From NCBI RefSeq assembly GCF_001654915.1, contig NZ_LXEQ01000028.1: 64,000 nt of DNA; one strand, written 5' to 3'. This document shows, one piece after another, positions 10,101 through 16,975 of the stretch; the first letter of the stretch is position 1, and each line of letters begins with the position of its first letter. This DNA comes from Buttiauxella ferragutiae (GTDB lineage Bacteria; Pseudomonadota; Gammaproteobacteria; Enterobacterales; Enterobacteriaceae). The position numbers and the translations under genes are program-made. Under the pieces are notes generated by a model. That model searched no databases and was not told where the DNA came from. It saw only the letters and a list, made by a program, of their open reading frames with translations.

Positions 10101-12632
10101 CAAAATATTGAGGTTGAGATTAAAGAACGCCCTAATTTGCCTGGTGAATTGGGCTATGAGATTGCAGTCGATACCCAATATTTGATGGATCACCCGGATA
10201 TTTCGGTTAGCGTCAACGCGCACAATGAAGACGGTAAGACGATGAAAGTGGATGCACATAAAACTGTGCAGGTTGATACCGATGTGACGGCCGAAATCCA
10301 CCTCGACACCATTGCGGGCGACGACATTATCAACATTGTCGAAGCCCAAAATGGGGTGACTACCGTCACCGGTACCGTCAAAGGTGATGGCATCCATGAC
10401 GGCAGCAATGTGACGCTGATGATTAACGGTCACCAGGTGACCACCCAGGTGCATACCGACAGTAACGGGGAGTTGAGATTCAACCAGAAAGTCAGCATTG
10501 CCGATCTGCGCCAGGACCCGCAGGTCTCCGTTAGCGTCACCGCGCATGATCACCAGGGCAACACTTTGACGGTGAGCGACGATAAAACCATCACCGTGGA
10601 TACGGACGTTTCAGCCAATATCTTTATCGACAAGGTCACTGACGATAACATCCTCAACCTGGCTGAAACCCAGCAGCCAAAAACCACCATCAGCGGCTAT
10701 GTTTCCGGCGATGTGAAGCCGCATGAGCATGTCACGTTGAACGTGAATGGCGTGGAATATAAAGACGTTGAGATTGATGACAACCTGAAATATTCGCTTG
10801 ATGTCTTAACTGATGATTTGAAGAAAGGCGACACCATCACAGCGCAAGTGACCGGCCATGATGATGCTCACAACATCACTGTCGGTCACGCCACACAGCA
10901 TTATTCAACCGACCTCGCTGCTGCCGCGACCCTCACCATTAATACCGTTTCTGGTGACAATATCCTCAGCGCCAAAGATCTGGGCGCAGAATTTACCGGG
11001 ATCAGCGGCACTGTCGGTGGGGATGCCGCAGTGGATGACAAAGTGACGGTGATACTTAATGGCATCCCGTATGACACTAAAGTGATCGAACTGCCGAATA
11101 TGAACGGGCAGTTGGGCTACTCGCTGGATGTCAAAACTGACGATTTAAAAGTGGAGTTACAAAACCACCCGGATATCACGGTGACGGTATCCGGCAAAGA
11201 CGACGCCGGTAATGACTTTAGCCAGAGTGCAAGTAAAGCGGTCAGCATTGACGACCACGCCGTGGTGACGCTGACCTTCGATAACGTCACGCAAGATAAC
11301 ATCCTTAACCTTGTCGAAAGTGGCAAAGCCACCACGGAAATTAGCGGCAAAGTCACTGGTGATGTGAAAGAGAATGACAAAGTTATTCTTACCGTTAATG
11401 GCCACGAACTGCCAGCAGCGCTGCACAGTGACGGGCATGGTGGGTTCATCTTCAAACTGGATGTGGCTACCTCTGAGCTGCTCGCGGATCAGACGATTAC
11501 CTACCGAGTGACTGGCGAAGATGACGTCGGCAATACCTTAACGGTCGTCAAAACCAACGACATCACCATCGACCAGCAAGCGGCCAACAGCATCCATATC
11601 GACACTCTTGCCGGTGACGACAAGGTGAATGCTGCGGAGCATAGCAACCCTACCACCCTGGTCACAGGCACAATCACGGGCGATGCGCAGAACGGCGACA
11701 CCGTGACGTTAACGCTTAATGGCACACAACTGCCAGGCGTGTATACCCTGCATGATGGCCTGAAAACCTTTGAGATTCCGGTGGATAACCACCTCTTAAA
11801 AGAGGGGGATAACAAGATTGATGTCACGCTCACCGGGCAAGATAAGCCTGGTAACGTGGCGACCTCGACTGATACTCACCATATTGAGCTCGACACCCAC
11901 GCCGACGCGGTGATCGCCCTAGATAAAGTCACCGGTGATAACCACATTGATGGCGATCGCGAAGCCCGTCACACCTTCACCCATATTACCGGCCACATCA
12001 CCGGTGAAGTACAGGATGGCGACCAGGTGACGGCAATGATCAACGGCAAGCCGCACCACACCAATATTTACTTAGAAAACGGTGAAATGAAGTATGACCT
12101 TCCGGTGCATACCTCGGAGTTTGCGGCCGGGCATAACAACGTGACGGTCATAGTGACGGCGCACGATGCCAGCGGCAACCAAACCCCAATCTACCAGACG
12201 GTGGATGTCACGGTAGAGCCACCGCGCCACTCCGGCGACCAGCGAACGGACGTTGCAGACAAAGCCCATCACGCGGCGGCGCATGATCATGGTTTAAGCA
12301 ACCTGTTTGATGACAGCCACGAACCGCTTACCTTTGCGCTGCATCCAGACGGTAAAGGCCTGCAAGGCGGGCAAGATCCTAAAGTCTTTACCGGAAAAGA
12401 TGACCGCCACGACAGTAAACACGATCTCAGCTCGCTGGCTCATGAACTGCACGAAGTGAGCGACATTGCGCAGCTGATTAAAGGCGGCGCTGAACCTCAT
12501 GGTGGCAAAGGCGATGCGGCAAACCCAACGCATCCGGTGCATAGCGTGGGGGATATGGGGCAGGATTCACATGGCTCATCGCACTACTCGCTGGATCACC
12601 TCATCGCAAAACCTGAGCATATTACTCACTAA
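4176..12632 (+). CDS. Giant repetitive surface adhesin with LapA-type retention module
   Basis: Secreted biofilm adhesin of 2818 residues, GTG start with GAGAGG upstream. Residues 1-110 form a retention module like that of Pseudomonas LapA, which plugs the TolC-like pore and holds the protein on the surface; it contains the LapG target TAAG at 103-106. A Gly-rich linker (114-119) follows. From about 165 to 2680 I count 23 immunoglobulin-like repeats of 105-114 residues, each opening with a variant of ITIDxVTxDNxxNxxE. The last 130 residues are rich in His and Asp (HHAAAHDH). I saw no cysteine. Unlike most LapA-type proteins there are no evident GGxGxDxxx RTX nonapeptides and no VWA domain, so the secretion signal must be of another form. 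LapG, LapD and the exporter are all encoded nearby. Confidence 0.93.
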   Translation: MSNLLGVIKAVIGQVYVIEADGSQRLLKEGDRIYSGEEIVTGASGAVSVALPDGKTLDLGRNSHWTEHGLNAVSSAAHDTQDVAALQKAIADGADPTQSLEATAAGNQTPVQIEGGGGGHTLVQLDLTAQIVDPTAGFNTQGLGAPTWEHNLPEGGLNAGSPPVLPPQVHIDEFAGNDGYVNKNEINHAHISGTSNQKHVTLTFTDSQKNTLTFEVDVKDGHWMADPDLTALAEGEINVIATATDISGRTAQSTTDALIDTVDLHDTITIDDVTADNVINIAESHEAKTSVHGTVGGDAKLGDKITLLVNGHEYSDVVIDLGNGALGYRIDVLTPDLLTDPNIHATVTSTDEAGNTTQASSDHHVDLDFDIDNSITIETIANDDIVNRNESRMPTMVTGVVGGDAQAGDPVMVTVGGRDFHGVVVNDNGQLRYEIPVPSSLLQEGNNDIQVQVTSHDAAGNEATAIEHKNLVLDTQAEATVTIDSVTKDNVLNHSELGAAKQWVHGTVGGDAREGDAIDLEINGKHYSGKVIYISPNQLGYQIAVEPHDFSNNKGEVDGFVKVSVSVISHDAVDNEVIEKTQHKVQIDNHANATITIDDVTKDNVLNHDELNAAKQFVHGNVGGDARVGDVVDLDIRGNHFTGTVVDFGNGELGYNIEVDSAAFSRNQGEIDSKVKVHATIKSHDDVGNVTIQTTEHTVYIDNHANATITIDAVTKDNILNHDELAAKTQFIHGVVGGDAREGDVVDLVINGTHFRGEVIAIGNDQLGYNIPVNPRVFSDNKGEVDGFVKVIASVKAHDAAGNEVVETTEFKVQIDNHANATITIEDLTDDNILNHNELSAPKWWVHGVVDGDAAVNDRVDIDINGNHFTGEVFDIGNGTLGYRIPVDSRIFSNNKGEVDDSVNVHAKVTSHDAAGNVTIQTTDHTVYIDNHANATLTIDDVTADNILNHAELDEKEHIISGVGGGDAKPGDEVVIEVNGMKFTGYLENDLSYHIAVPSAQFADNNGKIDENLTFKATITSHDLAHNEIVVTTTHTLHIDNFAVNDFTIDTVAGEDWVSKAESQQPVIIRGDVTGVDAKDGDPVVVRVAGVEYSGEVKTDAGGHLYYEVPLPAGTLHDGLVNVEVSVTSHDALDNYVTTTHTHDIAVDTKAAASIHIDKVTVDNVLNHDELAQPKVMITGWVDGDAAVGDKIVIEVHGIPYPGKVIALDNGKIGFRIEVDSGSFSDNYGKIDTDVTFKATITSHDILDNEVTKTTTHTVHIDNHAVGNATIDLVTGDNVINHLESKQQHTHITGTITGEINVGDKVFITVNNISYETTVIQLPHQNGALGYSLDVVTKDLLADPYPTVHVVAHDAAGNENHIDVTYQVDIDLQAEATINIDPVAGDDKINADESTHEFTTVSGTVGGDVKEGDYVHLVINGNELTAKVTKDGNGNLVWTKEVSTHDLMVDPHFTASVTATDNANNVATAQADRTVEVDTKVEAVITIDKVSGDDTLNGEELNHHYTLVSGTLSGEMKPGDEVVLKINGHDYPGKVEQDANGDMVYHILVETTDLHQDPNIHASITVEDDAHNVATATAYRPINIDDHADASLTINTVSGDDTLNQLDQKYPTTTVYGSVGGEVHQGDVVHVFVNGHEYTVKVEPQKYLNGGLGYSVEVKTSGLVADGHIEAFVSTVDNAGNTITVHADHDVKHDDQAVATITIDKVTDDDVINNAEAHQPHTTITGQVTGDVHLGDQVTLDVNGVHYYGDVIDLGTKGLGYSIEVSTDDLISKENPTIHASVTGYDEVGNTVLAEADHDVVVDTRADVHITDDRADGDNENGPDHYYVTGRVTGLDVREHDHVLITIGDKTFDTEVIKLKGGGLGFNYAVSPSIVYAHPDIQIEVTSTDKFGNTTTAVDHIQAHLPAFVNNNGNTTPPDNTPEHHDKPHAEITISPIAGNDVVNQIESEAGKTVIRGTVSGDVQPGDHVMLHIGTQNIEVEIKERPNLPGELGYEIAVDTQYLMDHPDISVSVNAHNEDGKTMKVDAHKTVQVDTDVTAEIHLDTIAGDDIINIVEAQNGVTTVTGTVKGDGIHDGSNVTLMINGHQVTTQVHTDSNGELRFNQKVSIADLRQDPQVSVSVTAHDHQGNTLTVSDDKTITVDTDVSANIFIDKVTDDNILNLAETQQPKTTISGYVSGDVKPHEHVTLNVNGVEYKDVEIDDNLKYSLDVLTDDLKKGDTITAQVTGHDDAHNITVGHATQHYSTDLAAAATLTINTVSGDNILSAKDLGAEFTGISGTVGGDAAVDDKVTVILNGIPYDTKVIELPNMNGQLGYSLDVKTDDLKVELQNHPDITVTVSGKDDAGNDFSQSASKAVSIDDHAVVTLTFDNVTQDNILNLVESGKATTEISGKVTGDVKENDKVILTVNGHELPAALHSDGHGGFIFKLDVATSELLADQTITYRVTGEDDVGNTLTVVKTNDITIDQQAANSIHIDTLAGDDKVNAAEHSNPTTLVTGTITGDAQNGDTVTLTLNGTQLPGVYTLHDGLKTFEIPVDNHLLKEGDNKIDVTLTGQDKPGNVATSTDTHHIELDTHADAVIALDKVTGDNHIDGDREARHTFTHITGHITGEVQDGDQVTAMINGKPHHTNIYLENGEMKYDLPVHTSEFAAGHNNVTVIVTAHDASGNQTPIYQTVDVTVEPPRHSGDQRTDVADKAHHAAAHDHGLSNLFDDSHEPLTFALHPDGKGLQGGQDPKVFTGKDDRHDSKHDLSSLAHELHEVSDIAQLIKGGAEPHGGKGDAANPTHPVHSVGDMGQDSHGSSHYSLDHLIAKPEHITH

Positions 12633-12640
12633 TTGATAGT

Positions 12641-12662
12641 CACCGCCCTTCACCGGGCGGTG
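12641..12662 (+). terminator. GC-rich hairpin after adhesin gene
   Basis: CACCGCCC and GGGCGGTG form an 8-bp stem just after the adhesin stop codon. No T-run follows, so it is more likely an attenuating or mRNA-stabilising hairpin than a full terminator; it would set the level of the small gene that follows. Confidence 0.4.
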
Positions 12663-12690
12663 AAATCACCGGCAATTTAAGGTATTAAAA

Positions 12691-12909
12691 ATGAATGACG
12701 TTCAGCATCGTGAACTACTGCAAAAAAGCGACCTGGAAATGGTACGTGTTCTGGATGACCTGATTTTTCTGTTGATTCAGAAAGGGGTGATCACCATTAC
12801 CGATTTGCCAGAGATGGCGCAGGTGAAGTTGATGAACCGTGCGCAGGCGCGCCAGGGGTTAGGTGGGCTGGAAGATTTATTGAATAGCGACGATAACGGG
12901 ATTTTCTAG
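12691..12909 (+). CDS. Small hypothetical protein downstream of adhesin
   Basis: A 72-residue acidic protein starting 58 bp after the adhesin stop, with a modest AAGG ribosome site. I do not recognise the family. It has no signal peptide or membrane segment. An N-terminal helix-forming stretch (residues 8-32, hydrophobic core VLDDLIFLLIQKG) is followed by a conserved-looking MAQVKLMNRAQARQGLGGLE and an acidic tail. Codon use and position suggest a real gene co-transcribed with the adhesin through the intervening hairpin. A cytoplasmic accessory or chaperone for adhesin export is possible but is inference from position only. Confidence 0.6.
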   Translation: MNDVQHRELLQKSDLEMVRVLDDLIFLLIQKGVITITDLPEMAQVKLMNRAQARQGLGGLEDLLNSDDNGIF

Positions 12910-12918
12910 TTATTAAAC

Positions 12919-12955
12919 CACCCTCACCCTAACCCTCTCCCTGAGGGAGAGGGGG
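12919..12955. repeat. REP-like element, CCCTCACCCT class (left half of a split pair)
   Basis: Carries CCCTCACCCTAACCCTCTCC followed by a GGGAGAGGG arm. The same class occurs inverted at 13438-13473 and as a compact head-to-head pair at 51285-51377. It is distinct from the GGATAAGCG class common elsewhere in the window. Confidence 0.75.
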
Positions 12956-12972
12956 ATTGAACGGTGCGGGCG

Positions 12973-13410
12973 CTGTCTCTTAGTCACAACTTTGAAGAAC
13001 AGTTCCTGCCAATTCGGAGAAGGTTCCGTTCACCAGGCGATTTAAGCCGGACCAGAAATTCAAGGTCAAAGTCAAAAACCAGACCGGTTTTGACCTTGTT
13101 CCCGGCTTCCATCGCACCGTTTTTCACCCTTCAGTTGGGGTCACGTGGTCGGGAACCACGTGAGAGAGCGATCGTCTGGAACGAATCGCGAACGACCCCG
13201 AATGTTGGGTGAAAAACGGTGTTTACCGCTTTAGCGGCGATTGATTTGCCGGGCGCCTGGATTATCAAGGGGTTGGCGTTAACACCTTGATACGTTCACC
13301 GTTTGCAGGAATTAAAGAGATAACTGAACGCACGGGTGAACGGAAAACCTGCGAGGCTAACAGATCTCGCCCTGACAAGATTGCCAGAGCGAGATATGAC
13401 TAAGAGACAG
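12973..13410. mobile_element. Miniature inverted-repeat element, 438 bp, with IS4/Tn5-like ends
   Basis: Bounded by a perfect 14-bp terminal inverted repeat, CTGTCTCTTAGTCA, whose first nine bases equal the Tn5/IS50 end CTGTCTCTT. Subterminal GGTTCCGTTCACC is partly repeated inverted near the right end (GGTGAACGGAAAACC). Inside are strong palindromes: CACGTGGT/ACCACGTG and CACCGTTTTTCACCC with its complement near 13206-13220. No transposase is encoded; the only open frame (12964-13212) looks spurious. No clear 9-bp target duplication flanks it. A second copy with related sequence starts at 63911. Confidence 0.72.
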
Positions 13411-13437
13411 CCTGCTAGCCAGTAGATAAGACGGTCT

Positions 13438-13473
13438 TCTCCCTCTCCTGTGGGAGAGGGCCGGGGTGAGGGC
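13438..13473. repeat. REP-like element, right half of the split pair
   Basis: GGGAGAGGGCCGGGGTGAGGGC, the inverted counterpart of 12919-12955. It lies 12 bp after the lapD stop codon (downstream of lapD). Confidence 0.72.
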
Positions 13474-13484
13474 ATTTACCCAAA

Positions 13485-15422
13485 TTAAAACGGCGCAGGC
13501 TCCCCCAACAACTGGCCCATCGCGCCGTAAATCCCCACCTCTTGCAACACGCGCAACTCGCCTGCGGTTTCTACACGCTCGGCAATTAACGGCAAATCGA
13601 TATTGTTGGTCGCACTGTGCAACACATCAATAAACAAGCGCTTATCGCTCTCAATATCAATATGGCGAATATAGCTGGAATCGATTTTCAGATACGCCAG
13701 CCCCCACTGCGAGAAATGGCCAATCATATCGAAACGGCTACCGAAGTGTTGCAAACCCAGCCCACAACCAAACTGATTCAGCGACTTCACAAACAATTCC
13801 ATCTGCGCAGGCTCCGGCAACTGGTTTTCGTCGAGTTCCAGAATTAACCGGTTGGCTAATGCGGAATTAACCTTCAACGGGTTCAGCAACTGCTTAATCG
13901 TGGCTTCATTGGCCAGCGAATGCCCCGACAAACTCAGCGCCAGCGAACCCGGGTAACTTTTCAGCTGCTTCAACGTCAGCGCCAGCATCACCTGATCAAG
14001 ACGATGGCTCCAGCCAAAACGATGCACCCACGGCAGGAAACGCCCGGCAGTAATGCTATTGCCGTCTTCATCCACCATGCGCGACAACACTTTGTAATGA
14101 ATCACTTTCTTCGGATTTTTACAGTCCACTACCGGCTGGAAGAATAACTGGAACTGCCGTTGGCTCAGCGCATTATCAAGACGGGTAAACCACAAATGCT
14201 GATCTTCTGTCGCGGCATTGTCGATGGCGGGCACATCGTTTGTCTGGTGTGTGGTGCGCGTTTCGGCTTCGATTAATACGCGGTCAGCCTGCACGAACAG
14301 CGACTGCGGCGTATCGCCGGAATTAAAAGGCACCATTCCGGTATGCGCCACCGGGTTAATGTCCGACATGCCGGTGGCATAAAATGCCGAAAGCTGCTGG
14401 GTGAGGGCATGCTGCAAATTCAGCATCTCGGTGTGCGTCACGCCCGGGCACAGCAGCGCGAATTCGCCGCCACGGATACGCGCCAGAATACTGTCCGCCT
14501 TGGCGTGCTGGCTTTTCACCACGCTCATCATATCGGCGACATGCTTCAGCAAATTATCAGTATGCGGGCCGCCAAAACGCTGGTTCAGGCCACTGAGATC
14601 CTGAATACGCAGCAGCAACAAATAACCCGGCGCGGTCTCTTCATCGCTCAAACGCGACTGCATTTGCAGGTCGAACGCCCGGCGGTTGGCAACACCGGTT
14701 TGGCTGTCGAGATAGGCTTCATTGTGCAGACGTTCGCTGTGTTCAGCTTGATCCTCAAACAGCGATTTAAGCTTGGTGACCATCAGGTTCATCGCTTCGA
14801 CGACACGGCGCAGCTCTGGGGTTTTCGGCAAATCGAGCTGCGTCAGATATTCGCGGCGGGTAATCGCTTGTGATTGTTCCACCATATAATTGAGTGGGCG
14901 TAACTGGCGGCGCAACAGCATGGCACCTGCCAGAATACACACGGCGCAACACGCCAGCATCCACAGCAAATTCGCCAGCGTGCTGTCCCATAAACGTTTG
15001 ATGGCAAACACCGGATTGCTGACCACTTCGACGCGCGCCGCCTGTTGCCAGCCGCGCATAATCGTCGCTTCACCCGCTTGTGGTTTCACATCGACCAGGC
15101 CGACAAACCAGTGCGGCACATCCGGGATAGACGTAGAAGTGCTGCGCTCCAGAATGGTTTTGCCGTTGCTCTGGTCAACAATGCGAATCGTATTGTAGTA
15201 GCCGCTATCAAAAATCGAACTGACCATCAGCTCAATCATCGCCGGATCGTCAACATGCGGGGTCAGCGACAGGCCTAATGCGGTGGCGGCATCCTGAGCA
15301 TGAGACAGCAGCTGATTGGTATATTGATCCCGCGAACTTTCGAGATTAACCACAAAACTGCCGCTGAAAATAATCAGCATAAAAACAAAGATAGCTATCA
15401 GAAGCTGTTTGAAAAGTGACAC
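13485..15422 (-). CDS. lapD: LapD-type inside-out c-di-GMP receptor
   Basis: Inner-membrane receptor that sequesters the protease LapG when it binds c-di-GMP, 645 residues, GTG start. TM1 is about 6-25, the LapD/MoxY periplasmic domain 26-150, TM2 about 151-170, HAMP 171-225, a GGDEF-like domain 235-395 and an EAL-like domain 405-640. Both enzymatic motifs are degenerate as in known LapD proteins: GGDEF reads RGGEF at 317-321 and EAL reads KVL at 444-446. Trp125 in the periplasmic domain (GWQQAARVEV) matches the position of the Pseudomonas LapD tryptophan that inserts into LapG. The gene follows lapG by 9 bp in the same operon. Confidence 0.95.
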   Translation of the reverse strand: MSLFKQLLIAIFVFMLIIFSGSFVVNLESSRDQYTNQLLSHAQDAATALGLSLTPHVDDPAMIELMVSSIFDSGYYNTIRIVDQSNGKTILERSTSTSIPDVPHWFVGLVDVKPQAGEATIMRGWQQAARVEVVSNPVFAIKRLWDSTLANLLWMLACCAVCILAGAMLLRRQLRPLNYMVEQSQAITRREYLTQLDLPKTPELRRVVEAMNLMVTKLKSLFEDQAEHSERLHNEAYLDSQTGVANRRAFDLQMQSRLSDEETAPGYLLLLRIQDLSGLNQRFGGPHTDNLLKHVADMMSVVKSQHAKADSILARIRGGEFALLCPGVTHTEMLNLQHALTQQLSAFYATGMSDINPVAHTGMVPFNSGDTPQSLFVQADRVLIEAETRTTHQTNDVPAIDNAATEDQHLWFTRLDNALSQRQFQLFFQPVVDCKNPKKVIHYKVLSRMVDEDGNSITAGRFLPWVHRFGWSHRLDQVMLALTLKQLKSYPGSLALSLSGHSLANEATIKQLLNPLKVNSALANRLILELDENQLPEPAQMELFVKSLNQFGCGLGLQHFGSRFDMIGHFSQWGLAYLKIDSSYIRHIDIESDKRLFIDVLHSATNNIDLPLIAERVETAGELRVLQEVGIYGAMGQLLGEPAPF

Positions 15423-15431
15423 AGGCTTATC

Positions 15432-16109
15432 CTATTCATCAATCGGGAATCCTTCTTCGCGCATTTTTTTCAATACATCTTGCCAGCGAGAAAGGTGTTT
15501 ACTATCCCCGACACGTTTATTATTTTGACTGCCAGGTAACCACAGTCCGCTATCATTAAAAGAGTAAACCGGTAATAAATCTGCACGTTGTGTTGCGGGT
15601 AAAATATTATTCGTCAAACTGTCTAAAACCACAGGGATCGCATTAGGTGTTTCATACCAGGTTAATACCATATGCGCGCGATTAAGACGGATGGCTTTAA
15701 CGTAAGTAATCCGTAGTTTTTCGCCTGAAACACCTAACTGGCGTAATGTGAAATATTTAGCGATTGCATAATCTTCGCAATCTGCTTCCCCTTTACGCAG
15801 CGATTCTATCGGCGTGGCCCAATAATCAATATTATTCCAGATATCGCTATCTTCGCGGTAATGCAGCTTTTGGTTAAAAAAGAGATTCACCGCGGTTAAT
15901 TGTTCAGACTCACTTTTATTGCGTTGCTGCATAAGCAATTGCTGCCAGGCATCAATACGTTTACCACCCTCAGGGCTGGCAGGGCCATAGAGGTTATCCG
16001 CGCGCTGTTGAATGGTGGTGAAATCCCTGGCGGCCCGTAACGTGCTGCCCGCTAATATCAGCAACACCGCGATGAATATTTTCGTAGGGTGGATTAGCGT
16101 AAGCGACAT
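15432..16109 (-). CDS. lapG: LapG-type periplasmic cysteine protease
   Basis: Calcium-dependent transglutaminase-like protease that cuts the adhesin retention module at TAAG and releases it from the surface. It has 225 residues with an N-terminal signal segment (about 10-27). The catalytic triad reads C111 (in ADCEDY), H146 (NRAHMVL) and D163 (VVLDSL); D110 and E112 match the calcium ligands flanking the cysteine in Pseudomonas LapG. The only plausible start, ATG 16109, lies inside a REP-like palindrome, so the first nine residues (MSLTLIHPT) are encoded by repeat sequence. The gene precedes lapD and follows two periplasmic binding-protein genes on the same strand. Confidence 0.94.
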   Translation of the reverse strand: MSLTLIHPTKIFIAVLLILAGSTLRAARDFTTIQQRADNLYGPASPEGGKRIDAWQQLLMQQRNKSESEQLTAVNLFFNQKLHYREDSDIWNNIDYWATPIESLRKGEADCEDYAIAKYFTLRQLGVSGEKLRITYVKAIRLNRAHMVLTWYETPNAIPVVLDSLTNNILPATQRADLLPVYSFNDSGLWLPGSQNNKRVGDSKHLSRWQDVLKKMREEGFPIDE

Positions 16110-16114
16110 CCACC
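16084..16114. repeat. REP-like unit overlapping the lapG start
   Basis: One copy of the common repeat (GTAGGGTGGATTAGCG, then GACATCCACC). It covers the spacer between the second binding-protein gene and lapG and supplies the lapG initiation codon. Confidence 0.85.
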
Positions 16115-16125
16115 ATTTCCCAGGC

Positions 16126-16974
16126 TTAATTTTTTAACACCACTTTTTGCGTCAACCACTTATTGGTCAACTGAGTATTCAGTGGTGAATCGAAAATGTG
16201 CTCCAGCGTTTTGTCGACAAACGCCACAAACAGCGGATCTTCTTTGCGCATCATGATGGCGTATTTCATCTTTTCACCGACAATCTCATGCGAAACCGTG
16301 AATGCTTCAGGCTTCTCGCTTTGGTTGATGAATGGATAAGCCAGGATATCATCCAGCACGACTGCTGCCGTGCGCTTCTGCGCCACCATATCGAAAGCAT
16401 CGGCCACCGTATCTGAGGTAATAATCGACAGACTAAGATGTTTCTCACGATTTACCCGATTCAACTCTAACAGATCTTTAGAGCCCCGTGGCACGCTAAC
16501 GGTATGGCCTTTTAAGTCATTAAGCGTCTGAATATTGTTTTGGCGTAGCGAAACAATACGCATATTGGCCGTGTAATAATCAATGGAAAACGACACACTC
16601 TTTTGTCTTTCAGGTGCATCGGTATTCACACTGCAATCAAAATCTATTTTACTGGAGTTAAGTGCTGAAACACGCTCGGTAAACAATGTGGGAATATAAT
16701 GAATATCGAGCTTTTTCAGCCCCAGCGAATGTTTTATTTCATCAGCGACTTTATTACACAGTGAAATGGTGTAGCCGGACACTTCGCCGCTGTTATCCCG
16801 AAACGAAAAAGGCTCCAGCTGGCGATAGCCGATATTAATGATGTGGCTTGCTTTGATATGTTCAAGAGTGACGGAAGTGGGGGCGGCTGCCAGATAATGG
16901 GGAACACACATTAATGGCAACCACGAAACCGTTCGGAACAACAGTTTAAGCCTGCTGGAAAATGTCTTTTTCAT
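16126..16974 (-). CDS. Orphan periplasmic substrate-binding protein, GltI-like (second of pair)
   Basis: Family 3 solute-binding protein of about 282 residues, with signal peptide MKKTFSSRLKLLFRTVSWL and cleavage near LAAA. The first lobe carries NIGYRQLEPFSFRDNSGEV and later DFDCSVNTDAPERQKSVSFS, which align with the glutamate/aspartate binder GltI (GHRESSVPFSY; FECGSTTNNVERQKQ). The C-terminal PIPPK segment of GltI is absent. I chose ATG 16974, one base after the preceding stop; ATG 16986 four codons earlier is possible. No ABC permease or ATPase gene is near, so a sensory role is more likely than uptake. It lies between a GGDEF/EAL gene and lapG in one operon. Confidence 0.85.
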   Translation of the reverse strand: MKKTFSSRLKLLFRTVSWLPLMCVPHYLAAAPTSVTLEHIKASHIINIGYRQLEPFSFRDNSGEVSGYTISLCNKVADEIKHSLGLKKLDIHYIPTLFTERVSALNSSKIDFDCSVNTDAPERQKSVSFSIDYYTANMRIVSLRQNNIQTLNDLKGHTVSVPRGSKDLLELNRVNREKHLSLSIITSDTVADAFDMVAQKRTAAVVLDDILAYPFINQSEKPEAFTVSHEIVGEKMKYAIMMRKEDPLFVAFVDKTLEHIFDSPLNTQLTNKWLTQKVVLKN

Positions 16975-16975
16975 A

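Noticed and set aside
12964..13212. 82-codon open frame in the miniature element
   Set aside because: Begins outside the terminal repeat, has Arg/Ser-rich composition and runs through hairpins; no protein family seen.
13485..15422. LapD as an active c-di-GMP enzyme
   Set aside because: RGGEF and KVL replace the catalytic motifs; receptor function is the better reading.
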